Positions 1 to 10,694 of a stretch of 64,000 bases of DNA are shown piece after piece. The notes below the pieces were generated by a model, which worked only from the letters and a program-made list of their open reading frames with translations, was not told the DNA's origin and made no database searches. The translations under genes and the position numbers were made by a program. Origin of the DNA: Pseudomonas putida (GTDB lineage: Bacteria; Pseudomonadota; Gammaproteobacteria; Pseudomonadales; Pseudomonadaceae); assembly GCF_016406145.1 (NCBI RefSeq), contig NZ_CP066306.1:1054001-1118000 (forward strand). Direction: 5' to 3'. Numbering within the stretch: the first letter of the stretch is position 1; the number at the start of each line of letters is the position of its first letter.

Positions 1-106
1 TTGCCTCGATCCGCGGATGGTCCTTGGGCACTCTGCGCCCATCGCCCAGGCCGGTTTCACCTGTGTCGCCGGTGCGGGTGTAAATCTTCGACAGGCGATA
101 GCCCAT
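1..106 (-). CDS. ATP:cob(I)alamin adenosyltransferase, PduO type (N-terminus only)
   Basis: Only the first 35 codons lie in the window; the rest runs off the left edge. The visible N-terminus reads [20 protein letters not shown], followed by a [17 protein letters not shown] stretch. The IYTRTGDxGxTGL signature is the ATP-binding start of PduO/MMAB adenosyltransferases, which attach the adenosyl group to corrinoid cobalt in the cytoplasm. The ATG follows the sensor-kinase stop after one base, so the two are very likely co-transcribed. The family call is firm; corrinoid salvage as the pathway is family knowledge. Confidence 0.85.
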   Translation of the reverse strand, partial: MGYRLSKIYTRTGDTGETGLGDGRRVPKDHPRIEA

Positions 107-107
107 G

Positions 108-2138
108 TCATGTCTCCGTCTGGTTCACGGCCGTTGCCGACGGCTGGCCGAGGGGCAGGCGCAGGGTGAAGCAGGTGCCCTGGCCGGGCGTGGACTGCAC
201 TTCCATCTGCCCCTTGTGGTTATTGGTGATGATGAAGTATGAAACCGACAACCCGAGCCCGGTGCCCTGGCCGATTTCCTTGGTGGTGAAGAAGGGCTCG
301 AAGGTGCGCTTGCGGACCGCTTCGGGCATCCCGACGCCGTTGTCCTCCACCTGGATTTCGGCCCATGGCGGGCTGAGCCGGGTACGCAGGGTGATCCGCC
401 CTGGCTCGCTGGGCTGCGGCCGTTGGTGAATGGCCTGGGCGGCATTTTTCAGCAGGTTCAGCAGCACTTGCTCCAGCTCGTTGGCGGTGCACGGCACCGG
501 CCCCAGGTTGGGATCGAACTGGCGGACAATGGCTTGGCCCTTGAAATCGAAACCGATGGTCAGGTCAAAGTCGTTACCGGCGATTTCCACGGCCTGGTCG
601 ATCAATGCCGGCAGGTCGCATGGCGCCAGTTGGCGGTTGCTGCGGCGGCTGAAACTGAGCATATGGGTGACGATCTTGGCCGCCCGGGCGCCGGCCTGCT
701 GAATGCCGTCGAGCAGTTGCGGTACTTCACGGCTTTCCAGGTAGCGATTGACGCTGGGCAGGTCGATGCCTAGCTCGTCGGCTTGCTCCTGATTGCGTGG
801 CAGCTCCGGCGACAGTCGCCTGCGGATGTTCTGCACGTTGTGCAGGATCGCGCCCAGCGGGTTGTTGATTTCGTGCGCCATGCCGGCCGCCAAGCCTCCT
901 ACCGAGAGCATCTTCTCAGATTGCACCATCATCTCCTCCAGCGACAGGCGCTGGGTGATGTCGTCGATGCGGATGACCACGCCGCGGCCACCGCCACCCA
1001 TCAGTGGATAGAACGTCAGGGCGTAATGGCGCAGGTCCTCGCCTTTGGCCCAGGTCACCCGCTCGATCTTGGCGACGCGGTGTTTCTCCACGGTTTCCTT
1101 TAGCTGCGGCAGAAACGGCTTGAGCGGTTCGAAAGCGATGAAGATCGGCTGGTTCAGCGCTTCGTCCAGCGGCGTGCCGGAGAGCACCGTGGCTTCGTGA
1201 TTCCACTGTGTGACATAGAGCTGCTCGTCGAGGGCAATCAGAGCCGAGGGCATGGAGTCGATGATGCTGTTGAGGTAATTCTGAAAGCCCGTGAGCTTTT
1301 TTTCGATCTTGCTGCGCACCTGGACTTCCAGTTCCAGCTTGCGGTTGGTATGGCGAGTTTCCTCTGCCAGGCCCTGGGCCTGATCGTAAGCGTCCTGGAA
1401 TTCGTCGCGGGTGCGCTTGAGTTGCTGCTCGCGCGCCTCGATGCGCGAAAGCATGGTGTTGAAGGCGTCGGCGAGGCTGCCGATCTCATCGTCGTTGCCC
1501 TTTTTGGCTCGCAGCGCGTAGCTTTCTTCGCGGGTGACCTGGCGGCTGAGCTCTTCGAGCTGATTGATCGGCTGCGTGATCAGACGCTTGATCTGCCGGG
1601 CGATGACCAGCCATAGCAGGATGCTGAACACCAGAATCGCCAGGCTGGCGCTCAGGGTCCCGGTATAGAACGCGGTTGGCAGCTCGCTGCTGGCCACCAG
1701 CAGCAGGTGTGCAGGCGGGCGGGCATCACGGGGGATGCGGATCAGTAGGGTGCTGCGAAATTCCATCAAGCGCCAGCCGTCGATGTTTCGATAGCGCTTG
1801 GGCAGGGCCAGCGGGTCGCCATGTTGCAACTGGGCCAGCATGCGACCATCGCCACCATAGACCGCCGCAGCGCGCAGTGGCGTATAGCTGTCCAGCTCTT
1901 TGAGTAGCGCCGTGGCAGTGTCCTGGGATTCGCCGGCGCGTGCTGCCAGCTGAGGGTTGGCGACCAGGCGGCCGATGGTCTGCAACGCTTGCGGCGCCAT
2001 GCTCTCCTGGGTGATCCAGTAGGCGGCACTGATGAACGTCAGGTTGGCCACCAGCAGGATGGTCACCAGCAGCACCATCAGGGCGGCCAGCAGCTTCTGC
2101 CCGACCGGGAGGTTTTCCAGGCGTTGGCGCAAGGTCAT
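108..2138 (-). CDS. membrane sensor histidine kinase (HAMP-PAS-HisKA-HATPase)
   Basis: A 676-residue inner-membrane sensor kinase. TM1 is at about residues 15-40, a periplasmic sensor at 41-157, TM2 at 158-180, HAMP at 180-235, a charged coiled coil at 235-285 and PAS at 287-395. The HisKA box carries the phospho-acceptor His422 in [11 protein letters not shown]. The ATPase domain shows the N box ([10 protein letters not shown]), G1 (VEDNGVGMP), F box (FEPFFTTK) and G2 (GQGTGLGLS), so it looks catalytically intact. No response regulator is adjacent: panE lies upstream and a cobalamin adenosyltransferase downstream on the same strand. It resembles the HK4-type kinases that act with distant partners. 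The signal is unknown. Confidence 0.92.
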   Translation of the reverse strand: MTLRQRLENLPVGQKLLAALMVLLVTILLVANLTFISAAYWITQESMAPQALQTIGRLVANPQLAARAGESQDTATALLKELDSYTPLRAAAVYGGDGRMLAQLQHGDPLALPKRYRNIDGWRLMEFRSTLLIRIPRDARPPAHLLLVASSELPTAFYTGTLSASLAILVFSILLWLVIARQIKRLITQPINQLEELSRQVTREESYALRAKKGNDDEIGSLADAFNTMLSRIEAREQQLKRTRDEFQDAYDQAQGLAEETRHTNRKLELEVQVRSKIEKKLTGFQNYLNSIIDSMPSALIALDEQLYVTQWNHEATVLSGTPLDEALNQPIFIAFEPLKPFLPQLKETVEKHRVAKIERVTWAKGEDLRHYALTFYPLMGGGGRGVVIRIDDITQRLSLEEMMVQSEKMLSVGGLAAGMAHEINNPLGAILHNVQNIRRRLSPELPRNQEQADELGIDLPSVNRYLESREVPQLLDGIQQAGARAAKIVTHMLSFSRRSNRQLAPCDLPALIDQAVEIAGNDFDLTIGFDFKGQAIVRQFDPNLGPVPCTANELEQVLLNLLKNAAQAIHQRPQPSEPGRITLRTRLSPPWAEIQVEDNGVGMPEAVRKRTFEPFFTTKEIGQGTGLGLSVSYFIITNNHKGQMEVQSTPGQGTCFTLRLPLGQPSATAVNQTET

Positions 2139-2175
2139 GGGCTAGGCAATGTCCGTATCCGGTTGAAAGGGCGCG

Positions 2176-3182
<1,007 letters not shown>

Positions 3183-3195
3183 ATGGAGAACAACC

Positions 3196-3681
3196 ATGCC
3201 TTCGTTCGACGTGGTATCGGAACTGGACAAGCACGAAGTGCAGAACGCCGTCGAAAACGCCATCAAGGAGCTCGACCGTCGTTACGACCTCAAAGGCAAG
3301 GGCAGCTTCGAGTTCAAGGAAAAGGAACAGACCGTGCTGCTGACTGCCGAGGCTGAGTTCCAGCTCGAAGCGATGATCGAGATCCTGCGCCTGGCGCTGG
3401 TCAAGCGCAAGATCGACGTGAAATGCCTGGAAACCAAAGACGCCTACGCCTCGGGCAAGGAAATGAAGCAGGAAGCCAAGTTCCGCGAAGGCATCGACAA
3501 AGAGCTGGCCAAGAAGATCGTCGCCCACATCAAGGATGCCAAGCTCAAGGTCCAGGCTGCCATCCAGGGTGAGCAGGTGCGCGTGACCGGCAAGAAGCGT
3601 GATGACCTGCAAGAGGCCATTGCTGCCTTGCGCGCCAAAGAGTTCGACATGCCGCTGCAGTTCAACAACTTCCGCGACTGA
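3196..3681 (+). CDS. yajQ: YajQ family nucleotide/c-di-GMP-binding protein
   Basis: 161 residues, the usual length of YajQ (UPF0234). It starts [20 protein letters not shown] and ends LQFNNFRD, both hallmarks of the family. Two ferredoxin-like RRM folds are expected. Orthologues in Xanthomonas and Pseudomonas bind cyclic di-GMP and work with a LysR-type regulator, and the protein has also been tied to phage phi6 transcription. A good Shine-Dalgarno (GGAG) precedes the ATG. The terminator-like leader is described separately. The family call is certain; the role in this strain is inferred. Confidence 0.95.
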   Translation: MPSFDVVSELDKHEVQNAVENAIKELDRRYDLKGKGSFEFKEKEQTVLLTAEAEFQLEAMIEILRLALVKRKIDVKCLETKDAYASGKEMKQEAKFREGIDKELAKKIVAHIKDAKLKVQAAIQGEQVRVTGKKRDDLQEAIAALRAKEFDMPLQFNNFRD

Positions 3682-3789
3682 TCCTGGTGTTGCCAGGAAC
3701 CCCGATGGCGCAATGATGTCCATGGGGGCCATGGCCGCTGATATTTTGGTGGCCGGTTTTACCGCGTACTTGCCGTTCGGCATCAGGAG

Positions 3790-4638
3790 ATGAACATGGA
3801 TTTGAACGCTGAAGTCGATCAGCTGGTCCGCCAATCGCAGACCTGGATCCCTTTGATCATGGAGTACGGCAGCCGTGTGCTGCTGGCACTGCTGACCCTG
3901 GCGGTCGGCTGGTGGATCATCAACAAGGTCAGCGCCCGCCTGGGCAAACTGGTGGGTCTGCGTAACGCCGACCTGGCGCTGCAGGGCTTCATCAGCACCT
4001 TGGCCAACATCGTGCTGAAGGTGCTGCTGCTGGTCAGCGTGGCGTCGATGATCGGCATCGAAACCACCTCTTTCGTCGCTGCCATTGGTGCCGCCGGCCT
4101 GGCCATCGGCCTGGCCTTGCAGGGCAGCCTGGCGAATTTCGCCGGCGGCGTGCTGATCCTGATGTTCCGCCCGTTCCGCATCGGCGACTGGATCGAGGCG
4201 CAGGGTGTGGCGGGAACAGTAGACAGCATTCAGATCTTCCATACTGTGTTGCGCACTGGTGACAACAAGACAGTGATCATGCCTAACGGCAGCCTGTCCA
4301 ACGGCATCATCACCAACACCAACCGCCAGCCGACGCGCAAGGTGGTGTTCGACGTGGGGGTGGATTACGAGGCCGACCTGCAGAAGGCGCGCAACGTATT
4401 GCTGGAGCTTGCGCAGGACCCTCGCGTGCTGCCTGACCCGGCGCCGCAGGCCGTGGTGTCGACCCTGGGGGACAGTTCGATCACCGTCTCGCTGCGCCTG
4501 TGGACCAAGACCAGCGATTACTGGGATGTGATGTTCATGCTCAATGAACATGCGCGTGATCGCCTGAAGGCTGAAGGAATCGACATTCCTTTCCCGCAGC
4601 GGGTGATTCGTGTGGTTCAGGAGCCTGCCGCGCAGTAA
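3790..4638 (+). CDS. mscS: small-conductance mechanosensitive channel MscS
   Basis: 282 residues, the size of E. coli MscS. There are three transmembrane helices in the first 130 residues. The pore-lining TM3 is Gly/Ala-rich (IGAAGLAIGLALQGSLANFAGG), followed by the beta-domain entry RPFRIGDWIEA and a C-terminal domain ending near IPFPQRVI. It forms a homoheptameric inner-membrane valve that opens on osmotic downshock. The start ATG is preceded by CAGGAG. It sits 108 bases after yajQ on the same strand and may be co-transcribed. Confidence 0.95.
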   Translation: MNMDLNAEVDQLVRQSQTWIPLIMEYGSRVLLALLTLAVGWWIINKVSARLGKLVGLRNADLALQGFISTLANIVLKVLLLVSVASMIGIETTSFVAAIGAAGLAIGLALQGSLANFAGGVLILMFRPFRIGDWIEAQGVAGTVDSIQIFHTVLRTGDNKTVIMPNGSLSNGIITNTNRQPTRKVVFDVGVDYEADLQKARNVLLELAQDPRVLPDPAPQAVVSTLGDSSITVSLRLWTKTSDYWDVMFMLNEHARDRLKAEGIDIPFPQRVIRVVQEPAAQ

Positions 4639-4655
4639 CGCTGGGGTTGCAACAT

Positions 4656-4776
4656 GGGGGCCGCTGTGCGGCCCAATCGCCGGCAAGCCGGCTCCCACAG
4701 GTAATGCACTGCGCCTGATGCTTGCAGTGAGCTTGTGAGAGCCGGCATGCCGGCGATTGGGGCGCGCAGCGGCCCC
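4656..4776. repeat. REP-like inverted pair (BIME type)
   Basis: The arm GCCGCTGTGCGGCCC...CGCCGGCAAGCCGGCTCCCACAG (from 4656) and its inverted partner (GAGAGCCGGCATGCCGGCGATTGGGGC...AGCGGCCCC, to 4776) form two REP-type hairpins facing each other. This is a P. putida group REP variant and fills most of the 221-base gap between mscS and the MFS exporter. Confidence 0.75.
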
Positions 4777-4859
4777 TTGTCGTTACACTTGTTCACAGCC
4801 AAGCCGCGTCATTTCTGGCATATAGCCTGACCCCACCTGCCTCAGCACCGATATCCACC

Positions 4860-6104
4860 ATGAAACCATTGCTGTACATCACCCCTCTCAGAGCCCTGTT
4901 GTTCGGCCTGACCCTGGCCTTGTTCGAACTGCTGACCTACCTGGCCAGCGACGCCGTCATGCCGGCCATGCCGGTGGTGGTCGACCATCTGAACGCCAGC
5001 CCCGAATACATCCCGCACGCGTTGAACCTGTACCTGCTCGGTGGTGTGGTACTGCAGTGGCTGATCGGCCCGCTGGCCGACCGTTATGGCCGTCGTCCGC
5101 TGCTGCTGGCCGGTTGCGCGCTCTTTGGTGCGGCTTGCCTGGCCACCTATTGGGTGCAGGACATTGGCCTTTTCAACCTGCTGCGGCTATTGCAGGGTAT
5201 CGGCCTGGGTTTTGTGGTGACAGTCAGCTACCCGGCCTTGAACGAAGCGTTCAGCGAGGCCGATGCGGTGCGGATGATGGCATTGCTGGCCAATATTGCC
5301 TTGCTGTCGCCACTGCTCGGCCCGCTGGTGGGTACCCTGATGTTGCAATGGCTGGACTGGCGCTGGCTGTTCGTGGCGTTCGCCGTTGGCGCTGTGTTGG
5401 TGTGGGGCCTGCTCTACCGCTTGATGCCCGAGACCTTGGGCGTGGAGCGGCGTGACGGCTCACGCCTGGCGTTCACGCCGATCCAGCTGCTGCCGCTACT
5501 GGCGGGCTATGGCCAGCTGCTGGCCAACCGGCGTTTCGTCGCCGGCAGCGCGGCTTTGGGCCTGGTGGGGCTGCCGCTGATCGGCTGGATCGGCCTCTCA
5601 CCCGTGTTGCTTATCCACGATGAGGGGCTCAGCACGATGGAATACGCCCTGTGGCAGTTGCCGGTATTCGGAGGGCTGATCCTCGGCAACCTGATCATCA
5701 ACCGTATCGCTGACCGCTATCCGTTGCCGGCGCTGGTGCGCGGTGCGCTGTGGCCATACCTGGCAGGTTTGTGCCTGATGGTGCTTGCCACCTGGTACTG
5801 GCCCACCGTGACCAGCGTGGTGGCGGGCATGTCGCTGTATGCCCTGGGCCTGGGCGTAGCCAATGCGGTGCTGTACCGCATGACGCTGTTCTCCAGCGAT
5901 CAGAGCAAAGGTTTGGTGTCTGCGATGCTGGGGATGATCACCATTGCCTTGCTGGGTTTGGGTGGAGCGCTGATGGCGATGATCGGAGCAGGTGCGAGCT
6001 TGATGCACTTTGCCCTGGCGGCAGGCGTAGCGGGGGCGCTGGCGCTCTGGCCGCTGTGGTTTGTGGTAGGTAGCCGGCCTGATGAGGGGGCTGTCGCTCA
6101 GTAG
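4860..6104 (+). CDS. mdfA: MFS multidrug exporter, MdfA-like
   Basis: 414 residues with about 12 transmembrane segments. It resembles E. coli MdfA throughout: LFELLTYLASDAVMPAMP in TM1, LADRYGRRPLLLAG after TM2, and LLRLLQGIGLGF with the conserved TM4 arginine. Glu23 and Asp31 keep the spacing of MdfA Glu26 and Asp34, the proton/cation-coupling acids. MdfA exports cationic and neutral drugs in exchange for protons across the inner membrane. It converges on ampG with a 17-base gap. Substrate range here is unknown. Confidence 0.85.
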   Translation: MKPLLYITPLRALLFGLTLALFELLTYLASDAVMPAMPVVVDHLNASPEYIPHALNLYLLGGVVLQWLIGPLADRYGRRPLLLAGCALFGAACLATYWVQDIGLFNLLRLLQGIGLGFVVTVSYPALNEAFSEADAVRMMALLANIALLSPLLGPLVGTLMLQWLDWRWLFVAFAVGAVLVWGLLYRLMPETLGVERRDGSRLAFTPIQLLPLLAGYGQLLANRRFVAGSAALGLVGLPLIGWIGLSPVLLIHDEGLSTMEYALWQLPVFGGLILGNLIINRIADRYPLPALVRGALWPYLAGLCLMVLATWYWPTVTSVVAGMSLYALGLGVANAVLYRMTLFSSDQSKGLVSAMLGMITIALLGLGGALMAMIGAGASLMHFALAAGVAGALALWPLWFVVGSRPDEGAVAQ

Positions 6105-6121
6105 CGATTGTACTGGCCCCC

Positions 6122-7669
6122 TCAGGGCTGCTCGGTCGCCGAGTTCTCCACCGGTGCCTGTTTCCCGCGGCCCGCTTCCTGTCGCCATTGCAAGGCGATC
6201 AGGATCAAGGTCGGTACACCCAGCAGTGCCGTGATCAGGAAGAAGTCGTGATAACCGAACTTCTCGACAATCACCCCCGAATAGCCGCCGATCAGGCGTG
6301 GCAACAGCAGCATGATCGAGCTTAGAAGGGCATATTGCGTGGCCGAGAACTTCAGGTTGGTCAGGCTCGACAGGTAGGCGACGAATGCCGATGTCGCCAG
6401 GCCCGAGCTGAAGTTGTCCAGCGAAATGGTCACCACCAGCATTTGAAGGTTCGGACCCATGTCGGCCAGCATCAGGAAAAGGATGTTGGTGCCCGCCGAG
6501 GCCGCCCCGCCGATGAACAGTATCGGCAGTATGCCGAAACGCACGATCAGCAGCCCACCTGCACCTGCGCCCACCAAGGTCATGATCAGGCCGAAGATCT
6601 TGCTGACGCTGGCAATCTGATCCTTGGTGAAGCCCATGTCGATGTAGAACACGTTGGCCATGACGCCCATCACCGTGTCCGACATCCGATAGGTGGCGAT
6701 CAGGCCCAGCAGCAGCAGGGCCTGCCAGCGATAGCGGGTGATGAAGTCGTTGACTGGCGTCAGCACTGGCGCCAGGCCGCGACGGCCCATGCTCGACAGG
6801 CACGCCCAGCTCAGCAGCACATAGAGGATAAGACGCAGGAAGGCGCGGTCTTCGAGCAGCAGGTCCAGTGGTGTGGCATTGCCGAAGATGACGCTGGCCC
6901 AGTCGGTGTTGAACAGCTGGGTGAAGCTTGCCGGTACCGACACCAGCAGGATGATAAGCACAAACACCGAGGCCAGCTGGTGAATAAGCCCGTAGCGCGC
7001 TGCCGACAACTGGGTGCGCAATGGCACGGGAGGTTCGCGCATCACCAGCGTGGTAAACAGCGCAGGCAGCATCATCACGCCGAACAGTACGTAAGTGCCG
7101 GCCCAGGCTTTGTGCAAGTAGCTGAAACCGGTGGAGCCGAACCATTCGGCAAAGAACAGAGCGCCAGCGGTGGCGAGCAGCGCAGCGATCCGGTAACCGG
7201 CCATGTAGCTTGCGGCCAGGGCGGCCTGGCGTTGATCGTCGGCGATCTCCAGGCGATAGGCATCGACGGCGATGTCCTGGGTGGCAGACGCGAACGCGAC
7301 CAGCACGGCCAAAGCGATCAGCCACGACAGATGTTGCTGAGGGTCACACAGGCTCATGCCCACCAGGCCGATCACCACCAGTGCCTGTGACAGCAACAGC
7401 CACGAGCGCCGGCGACCCAGCCCACCCAGCAGTGGCAACCGCCACTGATCGAGCAGCGGCGACCATACCCATTTGAAGGCATAGGCAAGGCCGATCAGGC
7501 TGGCATAGCCAATGGTTTCGCGCGCCACGCCAGCTTCGCGCAGCCACACCGACAGGGTCGAAAACACCAGCATATAGGGCAGACCGGCAGCAAAGCCGAG
7601 CAGCAGAAGCACCAGGGTTGACGGGCTGGCATAGGCAGCGAGCGCAGCGCGCCAGGTTTTACGGGGCAT
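6122..7669 (-). CDS. ampG: AmpG muropeptide permease
   Basis: 515 residues, a major-facilitator protein with 12-14 hydrophobic helices (first one ALLLLLGFAAGLPYMLVF-like). Motifs typical of AmpG include SLIGLAYAFKWVWSPLLD near the N-terminus and ASATQDIAVDAYRLE. AmpG imports GlcNAc-1,6-anhydro-MurNAc peptides for cell-wall recycling and controls ampC induction. It lies 43 bases downstream of the alkyltransferase-like gene on the same strand. Confidence is high from motif match and conserved neighbourhood. Confidence 0.93.
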   Translation of the reverse strand: MPRKTWRAALAAYASPSTLVLLLLGFAAGLPYMLVFSTLSVWLREAGVARETIGYASLIGLAYAFKWVWSPLLDQWRLPLLGGLGRRRSWLLLSQALVVIGLVGMSLCDPQQHLSWLIALAVLVAFASATQDIAVDAYRLEIADDQRQAALAASYMAGYRIAALLATAGALFFAEWFGSTGFSYLHKAWAGTYVLFGVMMLPALFTTLVMREPPVPLRTQLSAARYGLIHQLASVFVLIILLVSVPASFTQLFNTDWASVIFGNATPLDLLLEDRAFLRLILYVLLSWACLSSMGRRGLAPVLTPVNDFITRYRWQALLLLGLIATYRMSDTVMGVMANVFYIDMGFTKDQIASVSKIFGLIMTLVGAGAGGLLIVRFGILPILFIGGAASAGTNILFLMLADMGPNLQMLVVTISLDNFSSGLATSAFVAYLSSLTNLKFSATQYALLSSIMLLLPRLIGGYSGVIVEKFGYHDFFLITALLGVPTLILIALQWRQEAGRGKQAPVENSATEQP

Positions 7670-7712
7670 GGGCCAACATCTGCCTCAAGTTTGCGAAAAC
7701 AAAACGCGCACT

Positions 7713-8066
7713 CTAACCGCTGTGCTCCATTGGGCGCCAGCCATGACGCATCATATCCACACGATTATTGGCTACATTCACGCCCTCCGCACGCAGTCGC
7801 GCCCTTTGTTCATCACCCGAAGGAGTCCCCAGCGCCAGGCTCAGACGACCGCCGGCACCCAGTACACGGTGCCACGGTAGACGGGTGTCCGCAGGGAGCT
7901 GACCAAGGGTCTTTCCAACCCAACGTGCCGCTCGGCCAAGCCCTGCCAATTCGGCGAGCTGGCCGTAGCTGACCACCTTGCCTTCTGGCACCTGGCCCAG
8001 CACGGAATACAGCGCCGTTCGTCGGGCCTCGGGCGTTTCCAGCGCGTGCCCATGTCCCTCAGACAT
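7713..8066 (-). CDS. alkyltransferase-like protein (ATL), catalytic Cys replaced by Trp
   Basis: 117 residues, the C-terminal-domain size of O6-methylguanine-DNA methyltransferases. The family's PCHRV active site reads PWHRVL, with Trp in place of Cys as in E. coli YbaZ/Atl1. ATL proteins bind O6-alkylguanine and flip the base but cannot repair it; they flag lesions for nucleotide-excision repair. The helix-turn-helix part (VVSYGQLAELAGLG) and the Arg finger region (GRAARWVGKTLG) are present. I chose the ATG at 8066; a GTG 14 codons upstream lacks a ribosome-binding site. It is divergent from the DUF481 gene. Confidence 0.88.
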   Translation of the reverse strand: MSEGHGHALETPEARRTALYSVLGQVPEGKVVSYGQLAELAGLGRAARWVGKTLGQLPADTRLPWHRVLGAGGRLSLALGTPSGDEQRARLRAEGVNVANNRVDMMRHGWRPMEHSG

Positions 8067-8218
8067 CCCGGCAGCCCTGGCCTCTAGTGAAACCGGACCA
8101 GTGGTCACGGCAAATGTGTATTGAACTCAACAGCATTATGGTGGGTCATTCCTTGCTCTGGTCGTCGGCATCCGGATAATGCCCGGCTTTTTCGTCTAAT
8201 CGAACCCGTACCCCGCTT

Positions 8219-9229
8219 ATGCATTCTAGATCCTTGTTGTGCCTGTTGACCGCTTCCCTGTGCGCTGCTCCTGCGTTCGCCGACACCGTGTGGATGAAGA
8301 ACGGGGACCGGTTGAGCGGTAAGATTCGCGTCTTTGACGGTGGCAAGCTGCTGCTGGAGACCCCATACGGTGGTTCTGTCTCGCTGGACTGGAAACAGGT
8401 CCAGACCCTGGAGAGCGACCAGGAGCTGCTGGTCAAGCAGGACGCCTACAACGGCGAACGGGCCAAGTCGTTGAAGGCCGCCGAGCCTGGCAAGGTGACC
8501 CTGGCCAACGGTGAGACGCCCAAGACTGTAGAACTTGCCAGCATCGAGCAGATCATGAAGCCCAAGCCTGTGGTCGAGGACCTGGTGTGGAAAGGTAATG
8601 TCGATGCCGCGCTGGACTACAAACGTGCCGAGAACGATACCGACGACTATGACATCGGCTTCAAGACCACGGCCCGCCATGGCCGCTGGCGGCACAACGC
8701 TGAAGGTGAGTACAACCGCGAGACCAAGGACGACGTCACCACGGCCAACAACTGGAGCGCAGAGTACGCGCTCGATCGCTTCATCACCGAGAAGTGGTTC
8801 TGGCAGGGGCGTCTTGAGTACAAGCGTGATCACATCGAGGATCTGGCGCGCCAGCGCACCGTGGGTACCGGCCCCGGTTACCAGTTCTGGGATGACGAAC
8901 TGGGCGCGTTCTCGCTTGGCTCACTGATCAACCGCACCGACTTCGAATACCAGGATGGCGGCAAGGACAACTTCTACTCGGCAGCTGTGAAGTGGGACTA
9001 CACCCGTTACCTGATCGGCAAGAATGTCCAGCTGTTCACCAATGGCGAGTTCGCCAAGCCTTTGGGGGGCGTTGCCGACTATTCGCTGGATGCCGAGGTG
9101 GGCCTGCGCTACAAAGTGACCGAATGGGCCTCGCTCAACCTCAAGGCAGAAAAAGACATCATCACTGGCACGCGTGAGAGTGACCTGGACAAAACGCGCT
9201 ATACCGCAGGCTTCGGTGTGACCTGGTGA
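8219..9229 (+). CDS. DUF481 (YdiY-like) outer-membrane protein
   Basis: 336 residues with an N-terminal signal peptide (MHSRSLLCLLTASLCAAPAFA, cleavage before DTVW). A small beta domain (WMKNGDRLSGKI, about residues 25-100) precedes a C-terminal region of alternating amphipathic strands ending in the aromatic GFGVTW, a typical Omp85-recognised terminus. It probably forms an outer-membrane barrel. The function of this family is not established; some members respond to acid. Confidence 0.85.
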   Translation: MHSRSLLCLLTASLCAAPAFADTVWMKNGDRLSGKIRVFDGGKLLLETPYGGSVSLDWKQVQTLESDQELLVKQDAYNGERAKSLKAAEPGKVTLANGETPKTVELASIEQIMKPKPVVEDLVWKGNVDAALDYKRAENDTDDYDIGFKTTARHGRWRHNAEGEYNRETKDDVTTANNWSAEYALDRFITEKWFWQGRLEYKRDHIEDLARQRTVGTGPGYQFWDDELGAFSLGSLINRTDFEYQDGGKDNFYSAAVKWDYTRYLIGKNVQLFTNGEFAKPLGGVADYSLDAEVGLRYKVTEWASLNLKAEKDIITGTRESDLDKTRYTAGFGVTW

Positions 9230-9234
9230 TAGGT

Positions 9235-9338
9235 CAGCTTCAAGCTGCAAGCGAAAGCTAGTGGCAGGGCGCCTCGCTCCTGCTTTTTCTTGCAGCTTGC
9301 AGCTTGCAGCTTGAAGCTTGAAGCTAACAGGTAGCTTG
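9235..9338. repeat. inverted GCTTGCA repeat element, copy 1
   Basis: The left arm CAGCTTCAAGCTGCAAGC (from 9236) and a right arm of tandem CTTGCAG/CTTGAAG units (9288-9325) are complementary and flank a GGCAGGGCGCC centre. The same design recurs near 55401-55475, with shorter pieces at 29608 and 48208. It lies between two plus-strand genes and could form a long hairpin. Confidence 0.7.
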
Positions 9339-9370
9339 CAACCCAATAGCTACCTGTCGAGGAGTCAGAC

Positions 9371-10102
9371 GTGAGTCAAAAGGCCATCCGCCCCGCCCGG
9401 GAACTGCTGCTCAAGGAGTACCGCGGTGTACTCTCGACCCATTCCAAGTCCATGCCCGGCTTCCCGTTCGGGTCGGTGGTACCTTACTGCCTGGATGCCG
9501 AGGGCAACCCGCTGATCCTCATCAGTCGCATCGCCCAGCACACCCACAACCTGCAGAAAGACCCGAAGTGCTCCTTGCTGGTGGGGGAGCGGGAAGCCGA
9601 GGATGTGCAGGCCGTTGGCCGCCTGACCATCATGGCCGAGGCCCACAAACTGGTCGATGAGGCTACCGTCGACGCCGCTGCCGAACGCTATTACCGTTAC
9701 TTCCCCGATGCCGCCAACTATCACAAGGCGCACGATTTCGATTTCTGGGTGCTTCAGCCGGTGCGCCATCGTTACATAGGTGGCTTCGGTGCGATCCACT
9801 GGCTCGACCAGGTGACGTTGGCCAACCCCTTCGCCGGCAAGGCGGAGGCCAGCATGATCGAGCACATGAACAGCGACCATGCCAACGCCATCGCTCACTA
9901 CGTCGAACTGAGCGACTTGCCGTGCAGCGCGCCAGCACAGATGGTTGGCATCGACAGCGAAGGCATGCACCTGCGCATAGGCCAAGGTATCCATTGGCTA
10001 GCTTTCCCAAGCAATTGCAATACGCCGACACAAGTTCGCGAAGCCTTGGTTTTGCTGGCGCGCGCCGACCAATGGCCGGCCGCGACAGAAATCGAAGCTT
10101 GA
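9371..10102 (+). CDS. HugZ-like pyridoxamine 5'-phosphate-oxidase-fold protein
   Basis: 243 residues. The N-terminal split-barrel flavin/heme-binding fold (about 10-150) contains GFPFGSVVPYCLDAEGNPLIL and NLQKDPKCSLLVGE. A C-terminal DUF2470-type domain includes MIEHMNSDHANAIAHYV. This two-domain layout matches HugZ/HutZ proteins, linked to haem utilisation, though many members have no proven substrate. The start is a GTG with GAGGAG eight bases upstream. No haem-uptake genes are adjacent, so a haem role is an inference. Confidence 0.82.
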   Translation: MSQKAIRPARELLLKEYRGVLSTHSKSMPGFPFGSVVPYCLDAEGNPLILISRIAQHTHNLQKDPKCSLLVGEREAEDVQAVGRLTIMAEAHKLVDEATVDAAAERYYRYFPDAANYHKAHDFDFWVLQPVRHRYIGGFGAIHWLDQVTLANPFAGKAEASMIEHMNSDHANAIAHYVELSDLPCSAPAQMVGIDSEGMHLRIGQGIHWLAFPSNCNTPTQVREALVLLARADQWPAATEIEA

Positions 10103-10168
10103 AAAACCGAGCGCACGCATCCATCTGATGGTCTTAAAGGAAGATAGTCTTCCGTCGAGGAATCCTTG

Positions 10169-10630
10169 ATGCGTGTTTTTCTACTGCTGTTTCTGCTTTT
10201 CCCTGTGCTGGAGTTGTTCGTCTTCGTCAAGGTCAGCGCAGCCATCGGTTTCTTCCCGGCGTTGCTGTTGATCATCGCAGGTTCCGCTTTGGGTGTGCTG
10301 GTAATGCGTGTGGCTGGCCTGGCCACCGCCTTGCGTGCCCGTGAGAGCCTGCAGCGTGGCGAACTGCCCGCCGAGGACATGTTCCAGGGCCTGATGCTGG
10401 CGGTGGGTGGTGGCCTGCTGCTGCTCCCGGGCTTCATCAGTGACGTGCTGGGCCTGCTCTGCCTGCTGCCCTTCACCCGCCACCTTGCCGCGCGCAAGAT
10501 GCGTCAGCGTGCCGAGGCCCAGGCCATGCGCCAGCGGGCGTTTCAGGATGACCCCTTTCAGGCACAGCCGCGCGACAGCGGCCACCGGCCCAATGTGATC
10601 GAAGGCGAATACGAGCGTCGCGACAAGTAG
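10169..10630 (+). CDS. fxsA: FxsA family cytoplasmic-membrane protein
   Basis: 153 residues with three hydrophobic helices (residues 2-18, 25-45 and 75-100) and a charged cytoplasmic tail rich in Arg and Gln. The LFLLFPVLELFVFVKV start and the GVLVMRVAGL segment match FxsA, whose E. coli member relieves F-plasmid exclusion of phage T7. It is often found upstream of groESL, as here. The ATG at 10169 follows CGAGGA; the preceding in-frame TTG is less likely. Confidence 0.9.
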   Translation: MRVFLLLFLLFPVLELFVFVKVSAAIGFFPALLLIIAGSALGVLVMRVAGLATALRARESLQRGELPAEDMFQGLMLAVGGGLLLLPGFISDVLGLLCLLPFTRHLAARKMRQRAEAQAMRQRAFQDDPFQAQPRDSGHRPNVIEGEYERRDK

Positions 10631-10637
10631 ACATCCT

Positions 10638-10664
10638 GGGGCCGCTTTGCGGCCCCAAGCTTTT
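10638..10664 (+). terminator. intrinsic terminator after fxsA
   Basis: GGGGCCGC-TTT-GCGGCCCC (10638-10656) is a perfect 8-bp stem followed by AAGCTTTT. It should separate fxsA from the groESL promoter. Confidence 0.75.
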
Positions 10665-10694
10665 CTGCTCGTTGAAAAAATTTCTGTAGCAAGC

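Noticed and set aside
5598..7325. Second long minus-strand frame across the mdfA end and ampG
   Set aside because: Overlaps two certain genes in a different frame; Arg/His-rich and without domain similarity.
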